From NCBI GenBank assembly GCA_009809945.1, contig WTPW01002128.1, forward strand, positions 37,016 through 101,015: a stretch of DNA of 64,000 nucleotides, given 5' to 3'. The DNA is from Gigaspora margarita. Its lineage: Eukaryota > Glomeromycota > Glomeromycetes > Diversisporales > Gigasporaceae. Below are positions 23,227 to 33,802 of the stretch, one piece after another (the first letter of the stretch is position 1; every line of letters begins with the position of its first letter). The notes beneath the pieces were generated by a model. The model saw only the letters and a program-made list of their open reading frames with translations. It had not been told where the DNA came from and did not search any database. The position numbers were made by a program, and so were the translations under genes.

Positions 23227-24499
23227 GGGAGCTTCCAGAAATCAGCTGATTTTTGTTTACTATGAGCCTACCCCACCCACCCACACCTGATACCCCAATT
23301 AACCAATCAGATTTTACGATTATTAAAAAGTTAAATATAAAATTTAATAGTAAATAACTTTTGATCTACTGGACCAAATTTGATGATTCAACTACCAAAA
23401 TGATCCTCTCAACGAGAGGATTCTAGNNAGNCNAAAATNGTTAAAATCCAATCACAGGATCCTGTGATCGGAATAGATTTGTGTTACTATAAAAGTTCTA
23501 TAATTTATTAAATAATTATAACCATTTATAGTAACACAAATTTATTTCGATCTTGGGATTCTGTGATTGGATTTTAACGATTTTGGTCTTATTAGAATCC
23601 TCTCATTGAGGGGATCAATTTGGTAGTAAAATCAACGAAATTGGCACAGTAGATCAGAAGTTATTAACAATTAAATATTAATATTTAATTGTTAATAACT
23701 TCTGATCTACTGGGCCAATTTCGATGATTTTACTACCAAAATGATCCCCTCAATGAGAGGATTCTAGCAAGTCCAAAATAGTTAAAATCCAATCACAGGA
23801 TCTTGTGATCGGAATAGATTTGTGTTACTATAAAAGTTCTATAATTTATTAAATAATTATAACCTATTTATAGTAACACAAATTTATTTCGATCTTAGGA
23901 TCCTGTGATTGTATTTTAACGATTTTGGGCTTGCTAGAATCCTCTCCTTGAGGGGATCATTTTGGTAGTAAAATCATCGAAATTGGCCCAGTAGATCAGA
24001 AGTCATTGACAATTAAATATTAATATTCAATTGTTAATAACTTCTGATCTACTGAGCCAATTTCGATGATTTTACTACCAAAATGATCCCCTCAATGAGA
24101 GGATTCTAATAAGACCAAAATCGTTAAAATCCAATCACAGAATCCCAAGATCGAAATAAATTTGTGTTACTATAAATGGTTATAATTATTTAATAAATTA
24201 TAGAACTTTTATAGTAACACAAATCTATTCCGATCACAGGATCCTGTGATTGGATTTTAACAATTTTGGGCTCACTAGAATCCTCTCGTTGAGAGGATCA
24301 TTTTGGTAGTTGAATCATCAAATTTGGTTCAGTAGATCAAAAGTTATTAATTATTAAATATTATTAATAAATATATAATTTTGGTCAAAAATAATTTTGC
24401 AACTTTGGCCGGAATTATGAAATTTTGGCCGGAATTACACCTGATACTTCAGCTGACCCACCCACCCACCCAGAAATCAGCTGATTTCTGGAAGCTCCC
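23227..24499. mobile_element. TIR element inserted in MATA-HMG copy A
   Basis: Ends are GGGAGCTTCCAGAAATCAGC and GCTGATTTCTGGAAGCTCCC, flanked by TTA at 23224-23226 and 24500-24502. Copy B at 39.6 kb shows the empty site with a single TTA, which fixes both borders. The interior has C-rich subterminal blocks and then three consecutive palindromes. There is no transposase. Another end of the same family lies at 35981. A 3-bp TTA duplication fits PIF/Harbinger-like elements, but the family assignment is tentative. Several N bases occur near 23427-23439. Confidence 0.85.
23340..24365. repeat. Three palindromes in tandem within the TIR element
   Basis: Units of about 330 bp repeat GATCTACTGGGCCAATTTCG and ACCAAAATGATCCCCTCAA in one direction. 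They turn around at TTTATTAAATAATTATAA and return as the reverse complement. Successive palindromes are joined by AATTAAATATTAATAT-type linkers. Confidence 0.85.
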
Positions 24500-24501
24500 T
24501 T

Positions 24502-24871
24502 ACTAACCAATTCTTATTAGTAAAAAAGCTACGAAAAATTTGAAAACAATCAAAGAATTTCCAGAATTAAATATACATGTTCCAGCATTGATCTATAATC
24601 CTGTTAAGCATCCACAAAACTCTTTTTTATTATTCAGAAATGAAATAAAAGATGAAATAATTAAAGATAATCCAAATATAGATACTCGCCTATTTCAAAA
24701 ACCACAGGGAATAAATGGAAAAAACTATCAGAATATGAAAAATCGCGATATAAGCTACAGTCCGAAAGACTAAGAATGCAATTCAAATCCAAAAACTTAA
24801 AATACAAATATAAAACAAGAAAACAACATTTACTTAAAAGTCTTTTAGTACTCTTTCAATCAATTATTTAG
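24502..24871 (+). pseudogene. MATA-HMG-like protein, copy A, frameshifted
   Basis: The HMG box is a DNA-bending domain; MATA-HMG proteins are putative mating-type or related regulators, greatly expanded in these fungi. Visible: IKEFPELNIHVPALIYNPVK, then PQNSFLLFRNEIKDEI and NPNIDTR, a one-base deletion near 24690-24700, then in the next frame NKWKKLSEYEKSRYKLQSE and a basic tail to TAG 24869-24871. The box Trp is intact here but lost in copy B. The 5' third is cut off by the TIR insertion. Confidence 0.8.
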
Positions 24872-25350
24872 AGTAAACAACAATATCGTATCTCGGATTA
24901 AAAAGGTCCATTTCGCAAACACTTTTCTTTATATTGAATGTTTATCTCTACAAAAATAAAATAAAATAATTTTTTGCAAAATTGTCATTTAATATGAGGC
25001 CCTCCAAATTTTTATAAACTTTATTTGTAAAGCATCCATAAATATATCCCTACTTTTATCTTTAACTGGATACGACTCTATTTCAGTTATAATATAAGAA
25101 AATAATGATTAATTTTATTCTAATTCTCTTTAAGTTATATAGAATAGAATTTTAATTAAACAATTGAAACCCAATAATAAAACAAAAGAATACTTTCTAA
25201 TGAATCTTTCCATTTTACTAATAAGGCCATGCAAAATTAATTAATAACCCGGCCAGATCAAAATTTAAAAAAAAATTCTTATATGTTTTACAGTTGTTTT
25301 CATTAATTTTGGGACATCTGGTAAAAAATTGACTGAATGATTGTTTGGCC
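24502..25350 (+). repeat. Segmental duplication, copy A (part 2)
   Basis: Matches 39640-40490, covering the HMG gene, its 3' flank, and the start of a Tc1-like element (TACAGTTGTTTTCATTAATT). Copies diverge after GATTGTTTGGCCGATTCGAT. Confidence 0.85.
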
Positions 25351-25545
25351 GATTCGATTTCATTAATTTTTCGCTTTTTAAAATTTACGATTTGATTGGC
25401 TGATCAACATGTGACATACATTGCATATTTGGAATAGAGTTTTGATTGGTTGATGATTAGCAGTCCTGAGTCAACCAAGGCTTTCCATATTTGGGACAGT
25501 CTTACCTTGTACCAAAATTAATCTATGACTATACATAGATTTGAT
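25289..25545. mobile_element. Tc1-like element remnant
   Basis: Left end TACAGTTGTTTTCATTAATT then TTTGGGACATC is the Tc1/mariner style terminus seen complete at 40428. Only a short interior follows, ending near TTTGGGACAGTC; the right TIR is not an obvious match. Confidence 0.5.
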
Positions 25546-26479
25546 TTATATAGTACGTACGTACGCCATTAGGGCTACTACAGAAATATTTATCAAATTA
25601 CGAGATCGATAAGCTACATTACCTTTGAGAATTTCTTGATTTAACATTTATAAATAATTTTAAAATTTATTTTTATCTACATAAGAATAGTTTTAATTTA
25701 CTTCAGGCATTTCTTAGAAGTGGCTAAAGCAATCACCGCTCGATGCACTAAATAAAAATGTTCAGCATGCTTGCAAACCTTCCTCAAACGCCTAATATAA
25801 ACTTTAAAGTATAATTCTAGCTTTAATATTTAATTTAATTGCCAATCTGGATAAGATTGGCACTATTTCTATATTTAGAATTGGGGCAAAACAAATATAT
25901 AAACAAGGTAGTATGAAATCTAGATCAGGCCTGTATATATAAAATTTATATATAATTTAAAGAATTCTAAAGATGTATTTACTCATATCTTCTTATTTAC
26001 AAGTCCGATTTTAATGAAATTTTGTTGGTAGACGCACAAGAACCTGCTCTACAACTTTACTTAGAGCCAAAAATAATATTTACTTAGTATAAAAAAAACT
26101 TTTTATTATGCCTAAAACAGATTTACTAATATATTGTTTATATATTTGTTTATCCCCAATTCCAAATATAGTAATAATATAGCTATAGTGCCGATCTTAT
26201 CCGGATTGGTAATTAAAGTTTTTTGCAATTATATGCATATAGTTCTATATATATAGAAATATATAAATAACTGTGTACAGTAAATCTACATTGGTTTATA
26301 AAAATTCTACATAACTTGATATAAAAATTTTGTATAGATCTCTGTAAACACAACACGTACATACTTGTGATGATGGCCCAAAATGCGCATTTTGCCCATC
26401 TCTAAATTTTTATATTACATTTTAGTTCAGGGCAAATAAATTTTATTAAAAAGGCTTTTTTTATTAGTGCTAATATTGG
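25546..26479. other. AT-rich spacer
   Basis: No gene seen. Two copies of GATAAGATTGGCACTAT-type sequence near 25850 and 26185 lie in opposite orientation, probably an old inverted-repeat element. Confidence 0.35.
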
Positions 26480-26870
26480 TATAGTTAGACCCCTAAATGC
26501 AACCCACCTAAGTGCACGTCCTATGAAATGTCTCCCTAAATGCACGCCTTCATTTGGGTCCTACTAATATTACGCATATAGATTTTTACCTTCCTAAATG
26601 CAATACCTCTCAGTTCACTATAGTTGCTGTCCAAACCCAATTAGTTTGGGGCTTTGGAACTTTCTAGGATATTAACCACTATTTGGGACTAGTTAAAGCC
26701 ATGGAACTTGTTCCAAACTTACTGTATGAATTGGGATTTGGGACAAAATTTCAGATATATCCAATTTGGACTAATAGTTATAACTATTTGGATGGCAACT
26801 ATACAGTTCATGTTTGGTTAAATTTTTACATATAGTCCCTTCACATTGCATTTAGAGAGGTCTGACTATA
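26480..26870. mobile_element. pogo-like MITE, 391 bp
   Basis: Ends TATAGTTAGACCCCTAAATG and, inward from the right, TATAGTCAGACCTCTCTAAA. The inner motif repeats CCTAAATGCA. No coding sequence. Confidence 0.75.
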
Positions 26871-27071
26871 TATACAATACACCCTAACATAGTAATACAG
26901 AAGCTATATTAGGTTTAGTAAGAAAAATATATAGTACGTACAACATATACAGTACATAAAATTTGAATTATTACGATAAGAATTGTTTATAAATAAATAT
27001 AATTAAGATGTATTATCACAGAATAACAACCAGGGTTGTAACAAGAAAAAAATAATCTTATAAAGAAAGAA

Positions 27072-27623
27072 ATGTCTAAAAATTTAATACACGAACAAGA
27101 ACAAATTAATGATGAACAAAAGCAAGAAAAATTTCCAATCCATTTTTATGAACAAATTAATGATGAACAAAAAATAATTTATGACTTGAATAAATTGAAC
27201 AACCTTCTCAATGAAAATCAATCATTAGAAAGGACAATCTTTTTATGTGCATTTATTGGATTTGCTACTAACATTATTTCTGCCATTTGGACTTTTGGGG
27301 GAAGTGATGCTGCAAAACTTGTTTTGAATTACCTAACACCAATCATAAGTGGAACATCCTTGCTCACCTTCGTGAAGGGCTTTTATAACATTAATAAAAG
27401 CAAGGAAGATAAGAATGATAAACTTTATTTTGAATTTCCGGAAAAATTGGTTAAATTAAGTTTAAAAGGCTATCCTAATGATAATAAGCTTAACAAAAAT
27501 ATCAAAAAGATTGATAGAATGAACCAAGAATTAAGAATTTTGAGTAATTGCATGTTGGGTTTTAATATTGTATTTTTAATCATTTCAATTGTAATGTTTG
27601 GGTTCTTCTTTTATTTGCTTTAA
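27072..27623 (+). CDS. Membrane protein, 183 aa, intact
   Basis: ATG 27072 to TAA 27621-27623. The first 50 residues are hydrophilic with a repeated EQINDEQK motif. Membrane spans lie at about 55-76 (TIFLCAFIGFATNIISAIWT), 85-105 (YLTPIISGTSLLTFVKGF) and 158-183 (MLGFNIVFLIISIVMFGFFF). No family name can be given; small proteins with an acidic N-terminus and hydrophobic hairpins are common in these fungi. The frame has no lesion, so it is probably functional. The relic just downstream may be a cofamily or next gene. Confidence 0.6.
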   Translation: MSKNLIHEQEQINDEQKQEKFPIHFYEQINDEQKIIYDLNKLNNLLNENQSLERTIFLCAFIGFATNIISAIWTFGGSDAAKLVLNYLTPIISGTSLLTFVKGFYNINKSKEDKNDKLYFEFPEKLVKLSLKGYPNDNKLNKNIKKIDRMNQELRILSNCMLGFNIVFLIISIVMFGFFFYLL

Positions 27624-27628
27624 ATTAT

Positions 27629-28338
27629 GAAATGTGTGAAGGCATTGTAAAGTGTCAATGCATTTTTAAATTTAATTGCATTGATAATTCATTCGTTGAG
27701 CTTAATAATTCAAAATTTAATTCATATGATATCGATAAAGGTTCCAATTATAATAATTTAAACAATGATTTTTATACTTGTAGCCAATTAAACAACACAT
27801 GCTTAGGTTAGTTTAATTTTCAATTTTGTTACAACATGATGCTTTGCAACAATACCATTAATAGTTACAACACTGAGAGAAAATGTAAAAATTTTACTCC
27901 TGAAGTGTTTCAAAAGCAAAGAGATTTGTCTATATTCTTGTTTTTTATTTCAATTTATAGTTCATATTGTGGAACTGTTATACTAATTTATTTAATAAAG
28001 TATTCTAAAAAAAAGAGAAAGAAAATGAGAAAGATGAGAAAGAAAATGAGAAAAAAGAGGAAAATGAGAAAGAAAATGAGAAAAAAGAGAAAGAAAATAA
28101 GAAAAATGAGGAAAAAAAAGAGAAAAAAGTAAAAAAAATATGTAACTTTTTTTCTAGATTAAATTCTTTTTCAAATTGTATTTTATTTTTCTTTTTCTTT
28201 CCTTGTATCATTTTTTGGTTAGTAATAATTATTTACAATGATGTTTTTACTTTTAAAACTATACTAACTTCTAAAGAAAAAGACTTGATATGGCATAATT
28301 TAAATGGATTAAAATTAGAATATGAATTGAATATTTAG
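27629..28338 (+). pseudogene. Cys-rich ectodomain plus membrane protein relic
   Basis: Frame 1 reads EMCEGIVKCQCIFKFNCIDN, then FYTCSQLNNTC, TAG 27809-27811, then FQFCYNMMLCNNTINSYN, a membrane span (LFFISIYSSYCGTVILIYLI), and Lys-rich sequence. A single-base shift in the A-run at about 28007-28014 moves into a frame reading EKENEKDEKENEKKEEN, then a second span (CILFFFFFPCIIFWLVIIIY) and TAG 28336-28338. The paired Cys suggest an extracellular disulfide domain. Lesions: one stop, one frameshift. Function unknown. Confidence 0.45.
28014..28131 (+). repeat. Purine low-complexity tract, GAAAA/GAGAAA
   Basis: About 118 bp of tandem GAGAAAGAAAAT-like units. They encode Glu/Lys repeats in one frame and Lys/Arg/Met in another. 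Slippage here explains the frameshift in the surrounding gene. Confidence 0.8.
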
Positions 28339-28339
28339 A

Positions 28340-28985
28340 CTACAAATTTGATAGTTTTTTTATAATGATGGGATAGACTGCAGCTAGCCTACAATAAAAA
28401 GATTTAGTACCAAGCGACTGTTAAGTTTTTAACAAATATTGTAAAGCAAGCCAATAGTAGTAAAATTATTTATATTTTATTTTCTTTATAACTATATATA
28501 TTTTTTATTATTCCTCGAAATTTTTGGCATTTTAGCATTATATAAAGGTAATAGCGATTTGCCATTTAACGATTAAATGGTTTCAATCTTTTGAATTACG
28601 CTTTCTTCAATAATCTATTTTTTAATTTTTCAATAAAAAAAACTATAAAAATGCGCCAGTATATAAAAACCAATTGCTGTAATTAATTTTGCTTGATTTA
28701 CACTTTTGTAACATTGCCAAAGTGCAAATCAATATTATTAATACTGTTAAATGTTCTGCGTCATTTTTTAATTTATATCATTTTATAATTGACACATGTT
28801 ATTTATAAATTTAAAATAACATATGTTATTTTACAATTGGTATAATCGGTATAATTTTGCAAAATATAAAAATTTTAAACTTGCATATTAATTTTATGCA
28901 CAAACGCTGCTTTGATTACATGAATTTCAGGCAAAAAAACGAAAAAAAATCAAGTAGAAAAGAAAAATTATCAATTTTGACATTG
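28340..28985. other. AT-rich spacer
   Basis: No supported gene. An AAATAACATATGTTATTT palindrome lies near 28815. Confidence 0.35.
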
Positions 28986-28988
28986 ATC

Positions 28989-29132
28989 TCATAACACACA
29001 TCCACATTTTCTTGTGCATAGTAAATTATTTTTTTGACAACTGCATGCTTTGGTATTGCAATTGGTTTTTTGACAATTGCAGCAGTTTTTTTGATTTGCT
29101 CTACTTGTTTCTTGATAAAAAAGAGTATTCAT
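28989..29132 (-). CDS. CRC/tesmin-type Cys-rich fragment
   Basis: ATG at 29132 opens 47 codons containing CNCQKTNCNTKACSCQKNN followed by LLCTRKCGC. The spacing CxCx4Cx4CxCx6Cx3CxC is that of one half of the CRC (tesmin/TSO1) domain, or of the related Cys-rich tails seen in some transposon proteins; both bind zinc and DNA. The frame stops at TGA 28989-28991. Too short to be a complete protein; probably a fragment or exon. Confidence 0.4.
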   Translation of the reverse strand: MNTLFYQETSRANQKNCCNCQKTNCNTKACSCQKNNLLCTRKCGCVL

Positions 29133-29280
29133 TTTGTTATTAGGTCTTTGATTATCACTACAATTTTTTTTAAAAAAAATTAATCTAGTGGTAAATAATT
29201 TTAATAATTTACTTACTTGTTTATTTCAGAGTTTTTCTTATTAATTTGGCCTGAAGATTATTTAAATCCAGCTTGCTATA

Positions 29281-29430
29281 ATGAAATTGTGTTGTTTAAA
29301 GGAACCACAGGGAACTAGTTATCACCAATTCCAAACTTGCATGCAACCTGATAACAATCATAATCAGGCTTTTTTTGAAGAATTTTACAAGTCAATAATC
29401 TTTGCTGCATCTTTTACTTGTCAATATCAG
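29281..29430 (+). CDS. Coding-like exon of unknown gene
   Basis: ATG at 29281 opens MKLCCLKEPQGTSYHQFQTC, then HNQAFFEEFYKSIIFAASFT. It ends at a CAG/GTATAT donor-like site at 29430. The SINE-like insertion at 29521 would sit in the following intron. Family not recognised. Confidence 0.3.
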
Positions 29431-29520
29431 GTATATAAATTTTTATAAATTTATTAGATTTAAATATTTGTTCATATTTTGGTTTATGCTTTATTTGCAT
29501 CTTATTTTAAATATATTAAT

Positions 29521-30676
29521 TTTTTTTTCAGTGTTAAGATGACCTCTTTGGCCATAACCTTTTTATTAGAAGTTAAGTTTTAGTTACAATTATGGTACAA
29601 CTAGCCACATATACAACTTTGGTTATCTAATTTAAGTGATCTGCCCAAGGTTCTATACTAGCTGCATATCTACAACCTAACTAGAGGATTACCTATTTAA
29701 ACCCTCTAGTTATTAACGAGAGTATGACTAGCTACAGGTACAACTTTTTATTGTCTGATTTAAGTAGTCTGCACTAGGTTCCACACTAGCTGTTATACCT
29801 GCAACTTAACTAGAGAGTTACCTATTTAAACTCTCTGATTCTAGCTTAATTTCACATCATAGAGTCTCCTAACTCAGTTGCCTGAATTTTATATATACTT
29901 TAGGACTTATTTACTCTAAGTTAGTCTATTCTCAAGGTAAACCTGCTAGAGTAGCACCATTCTACATAGGGTATACACCTAGATTTCAGTAATCTATGCT
30001 ATGGCTTGACCCACATACTTTGGGAGTTATTTATCTCTACAATTACCTACTTCTACTCTTGTAAGGTTCAGTATTTAGATCCCAGTACCCACTTCTTATC
30101 ATCTTTATGCCATATTTCTGGTTTTCCTAGCCTCCCAATTCAGATGACCTAGCAGCATTGGTCTCCCCAGCTTTAGGTGCTTTTAGGTATCCTTTTCTTG
30201 GTACATGCTTTCAGAGTACATGTTTTTTTTCTCTAGTGTGACTTTGGTAGCCTGGTTGATAGATCTCACCTCAAAGATCTTGTGACATCCAATTCTACCA
30301 GTTCTACAGTTTAATCTGAATCAGTTCTATAGTATTGTTAAAAATCCTCACTACTTCTTTACTTAAGATTTGCCAAGCTGGTTTTGGATCTTCAAGTCTT
30401 CTCTATTAGTTTTATATAGTTCTAAAAGTCTTATTATAGGTTTGTACTGCCTATACTAGTTTGCATACTCTAGGTGTTACATAGGTGCTTTCGGAGCCTT
30501 CCAGTACATGAAGTGCATTGGTGTGATCAAAGTTACAAATGAAAGAACCTGACTTATTTATGAAGATCTGTTACTATAATACAAGTATTTTTGTTCAAAA
30601 CATCGCCAATAGGATTCAAACTCAGTACTATAGTCAAGCTAGCTTGAGGGTATGACAACTCTAAGTTGCCATACTC
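29521..30676 (-). mobile_element. Long SINE-like retroposon with 16-bp TSD
   Basis: Flanked by perfect 16-bp repeats TTTTAAATATATTAAT at 29505-29520 and 30677-30692. On the minus strand the head has TGGCAACTTAGAGTTG and a B-box-like GAGTTTGAATCC; the tail is poly-A (poly-T from 29521). The body holds two copies of the GTAGAACC/CTAGTTGTAC module of the 4.2-kb element in tandem. It is 1156 bp, long for a SINE, with no reverse transcriptase visible. Confidence 0.8.
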
Positions 30677-30929
30677 TTTTTAAATATATTAATAATTTCT
30701 TAAATATAGTATGAGTTAAATTAGATCTATTATTTAATAGCAATCATTGCTAAAAAAAATTTTGAAGAGATTAAAAATTTTTTTTTAAATTAATAAATTG
30801 ATCAGGTTTTAATAAATAATTAATATACTTTATTAGATATATTTTCTTCAAGTTCAATAGAACTGCTTCCCTTTTTTTTTTCTTGTATTGTATAATGTCG
30901 ACTAATTAATATATAATACAGGATATATC

Positions 30930-31755
30930 AATTAAATTATATAAATCCCAATCAAATTTATATATTATATCAATCAAATTCATATATAATACAATCAAAT
31001 TCATATCCTAATCAAATTTGTATTTCAATTAAATTTGTATATAATATAATCAAATTCATATCTCAATTAAATTTATATGCTAAGAAAATTTGTAACTCAA
31101 CCAAATTCATATTTTAACCAAATTCATATCTTAACCAAACTTATATCTTAACAAATTTATATACTAACCAAATTCATATACCAACCAAATTCATTTTCCA
31201 ACCAAATTTATATTCCAACCAAATTCATATACTTAAATACATATCCCAATTAAATTCATATTCAACCAAATTCATATACTAACTAAATCTATATACTAAC
31301 CAAATTCATATCCCATCCAAATTCGTATGCCAACTAAATTCATATATCAACCAAATTTATATATTAACCAAATTTATATGCCAACCAAATTCATATGCCA
31401 GCCAAAATTGTATACTAGCCAAATTTATATGCCAATCAAATTTATATACCAACCAAATTTATATGCCAACCAAATTCAAATTTGTATCCTATCCAAATTT
31501 GTATTCTATTCAAATTTGTATCGCATTCAAATTCATATTCTATCTGAATTTGTATACAAACCAAATTTTTATTCCACCCAAATTCATATGCTGGCCAAAT
31601 TTATATTACATTTAAATTTATCCCAACCAAATTTGTATACCAACCTATATTTATCTAATTTAAATGCCAACCAAATTTCAAAACAAAATTCATATTCTAT
31701 TCAAATTTATATGCTAACAAAATTTATATTCTAATTAAATTCATATCTCAATACT
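30930..31755 (+). repeat. Minisatellite, 17-18 bp unit
   Basis: More than 40 diverged copies of a unit close to CCAACCAAATTCATATA (variants TTTATATG, TCAAATTTGTAT). The open frame 31327-31734 is just the repeat translated (TKFIYQPNLY-type) and is not a gene. Confidence 0.9.
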
Positions 31756-31951
31756 TTTCTTTATATAACTTTTAAATTAATTAGTACAAATACCAATGCT
31801 AATAATATTTATAAATTTATATTTATATACTAATATATTTAGTGTTCTACAAAAAAGATTAAACCAAATTTAGTATTTTAACAAATATAAAATAGCATTT
31901 CATAATGTATATCTGAACTAGATGTTGGAACCATATTTAATAATTCATGAA

Positions 31952-33802
31952 TACAGTTACCCCTGGCTATAGTCACACTAGCTATAGTCACAACCTCAAT
32001 AAAATCACACAATTTTTTAACCCCATTTTTTTTATATTTAATTTCCCTATTTATAGTCACATTAATATAACAATCACTATCACATCTTTTTTTAAACCCC
32101 ATTTAATAGTAGCCATATATAATTTTCCCTGAATATAATCACAAATACAATAAAATAAAATTGAATTCTAGTTCGAATTTAATGGCAAGCAACATAATAA
32201 TATTATAAAAAAATTCGCTATTTTTACTCAAAATTTGACAATGGATATCTTGATAATTAGTAATCCAAATCGGCTCAAATTTTTATCATAGATAGTATCG
32301 ATATTCATATATAATATATAAAAATTTTAGCTAATTTAGTCCAGTAATTTTCGTGTAATCGCTTGTATACGATAGTTAATTTTTTTAAAAAATTAACTAT
32401 CGTATACAAGCAATTACTCAAGAATTACTAGACCAAATCGTCTAAAATTTTTATATTTCATAGAATAATATCGATACTATCTATGATAAAAATTTGAACC
32501 AATTTGAATTACTAGTTATAGAGATATCAATTGTCAAATTTTGAGACGAATTTTTTAATAATTGACTATTATAAAATTTTCGCCATTTTTACTCAAAATT
32601 TGATGATGGTTATCTCGATAACTAGTGATCCAAATCGGCTCAAATTTTTATCATAGATAATGTCAATATTCTTCTATGATATATAAAAATTTCAGCCGAT
32701 TTGGACCAGTAATTCTTGAGTAATCGCTTGTATACGATAGTTAATTTTTTTTAAAAAATAACTATCGTATATAAACGATTACACGAGAATTACAAGGCTA
32801 AATTAGCTGAAATTTTTATATATCATAAAATAATATCGATACTATCTATGATAAAAATTTGGACCGATTTGGATCACTAATTATAGAGATATCAATCATC
32901 AAATTTTGAGTAAAAATGGCGAAAATTTTATTATAGTCAATTATTAAAAAATTCGTATCAAACTTTGATGATTGATATCTCTATAACTAGTGATCCAAAT
33001 CGGTCTAAATTTTTAGTGTAGATAGTATCGATATTATTCTATGAAATATAAAAATTTCAGCTGATTTGGTCTAGTAATTCGTGAGTAATTGCTTGTATAC
33101 AATAGTTAATTTTTTAAAAAAATTAACTATCGTATACAAGCGATTACATGAGAATTACTTGACTAAATTGGCTAAAATTTTTATATATATAATATATAAA
33201 TATCGATACTATCTATGATAAAAATTTGAGCCGATTTAGATTACTAGTTATCAAGATATCCATCGTCAATTTTTGAGTAAAAATAGCAAAAATTTTACAA
33301 TAGTCAATTATTATAAAATTCGTCTCAAAATTTGACGATTGATATCTCTATATCTAGTGATCCAAATCGATCCAAATTTTTATAATAGATAGTATCGATA
33401 TTAATATATGATATATAAAAATTTCAGTTGATTTGGTCTAGTAATTATTGAGTAATCACTTATATACGATAGTTAATTTTTTAAAAAAATTAACTATCGT
33501 ATACAAGCGATTACACAAGAATTACTTGACTAAATCGGCTAAAATTTTTATATATAATATATTAATATCGATACTATCTATAATAAAAATTTGAGCCAAT
33601 TTGGATCACTAGTTATCAAGATATCCATCGTCAAAGTTTGAGTAAAAATAGCGAATTTTGTTATTAATTGAATATAAGAACCAAAAATGCATTTTGGATA
33701 ACTTTATTTATAAATTTAATTTTTTTTGCTATAATCACACTCTTGCTATAATCACATATTTTTTGGGGCCCAAAGGTGTGACTATAGCCAGGGGTGACTG
33801 TA
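31952..33802. mobile_element. Large pogo-like non-autonomous element
   Basis: Ends TACAGTTACCCCTGGCTATA and, inward from the right, TACAGTCACCCCTGGCTATA, bounded by TA. Near-perfect 27-bp TIRs with subterminal GCTATAGTCACA repeats. At 1851 bp it is long enough for a transposase, but the interior is four palindromes with no coding frame. Confidence 0.9.
32200..33660. repeat. Four tandem palindromes, about 365 bp each
   Basis: Each unit reads GTGATCCAAATCGGTC then TAGATAGTATCGATAT, reaches a centre TATCGTATACAAGCG around TTAATTTTTTAAAAAAATTA, and returns as its reverse complement. Units start near 32206, 32575, 32945 and 33310 and differ from each other by point changes. Confidence 0.9.

Noticed and set aside
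23427-23440. Biological break at the N bases
   Set aside because: These are ambiguous base calls within the palindrome array; the arms on both sides align with the other units.
25555-25575. GTACGTACGTAC motif as a regulatory site
   Set aside because: A short simple palindrome with no gene nearby to regulate.
28005-28211. Phe/Ser-rich minus-strand frame
   Set aside because: Complement of the GAGAAA low-complexity tract in the plus-strand membrane protein relic.
31327-31734. 135-codon open frame in the minisatellite
   Set aside because: It is the 17-18 bp repeat translated; composition follows the repeat and no start context or domain is present.
30930-31755. CRISPR array
   Set aside because: Units are contiguous with no unique spacers and the DNA is eukaryotic nuclear.
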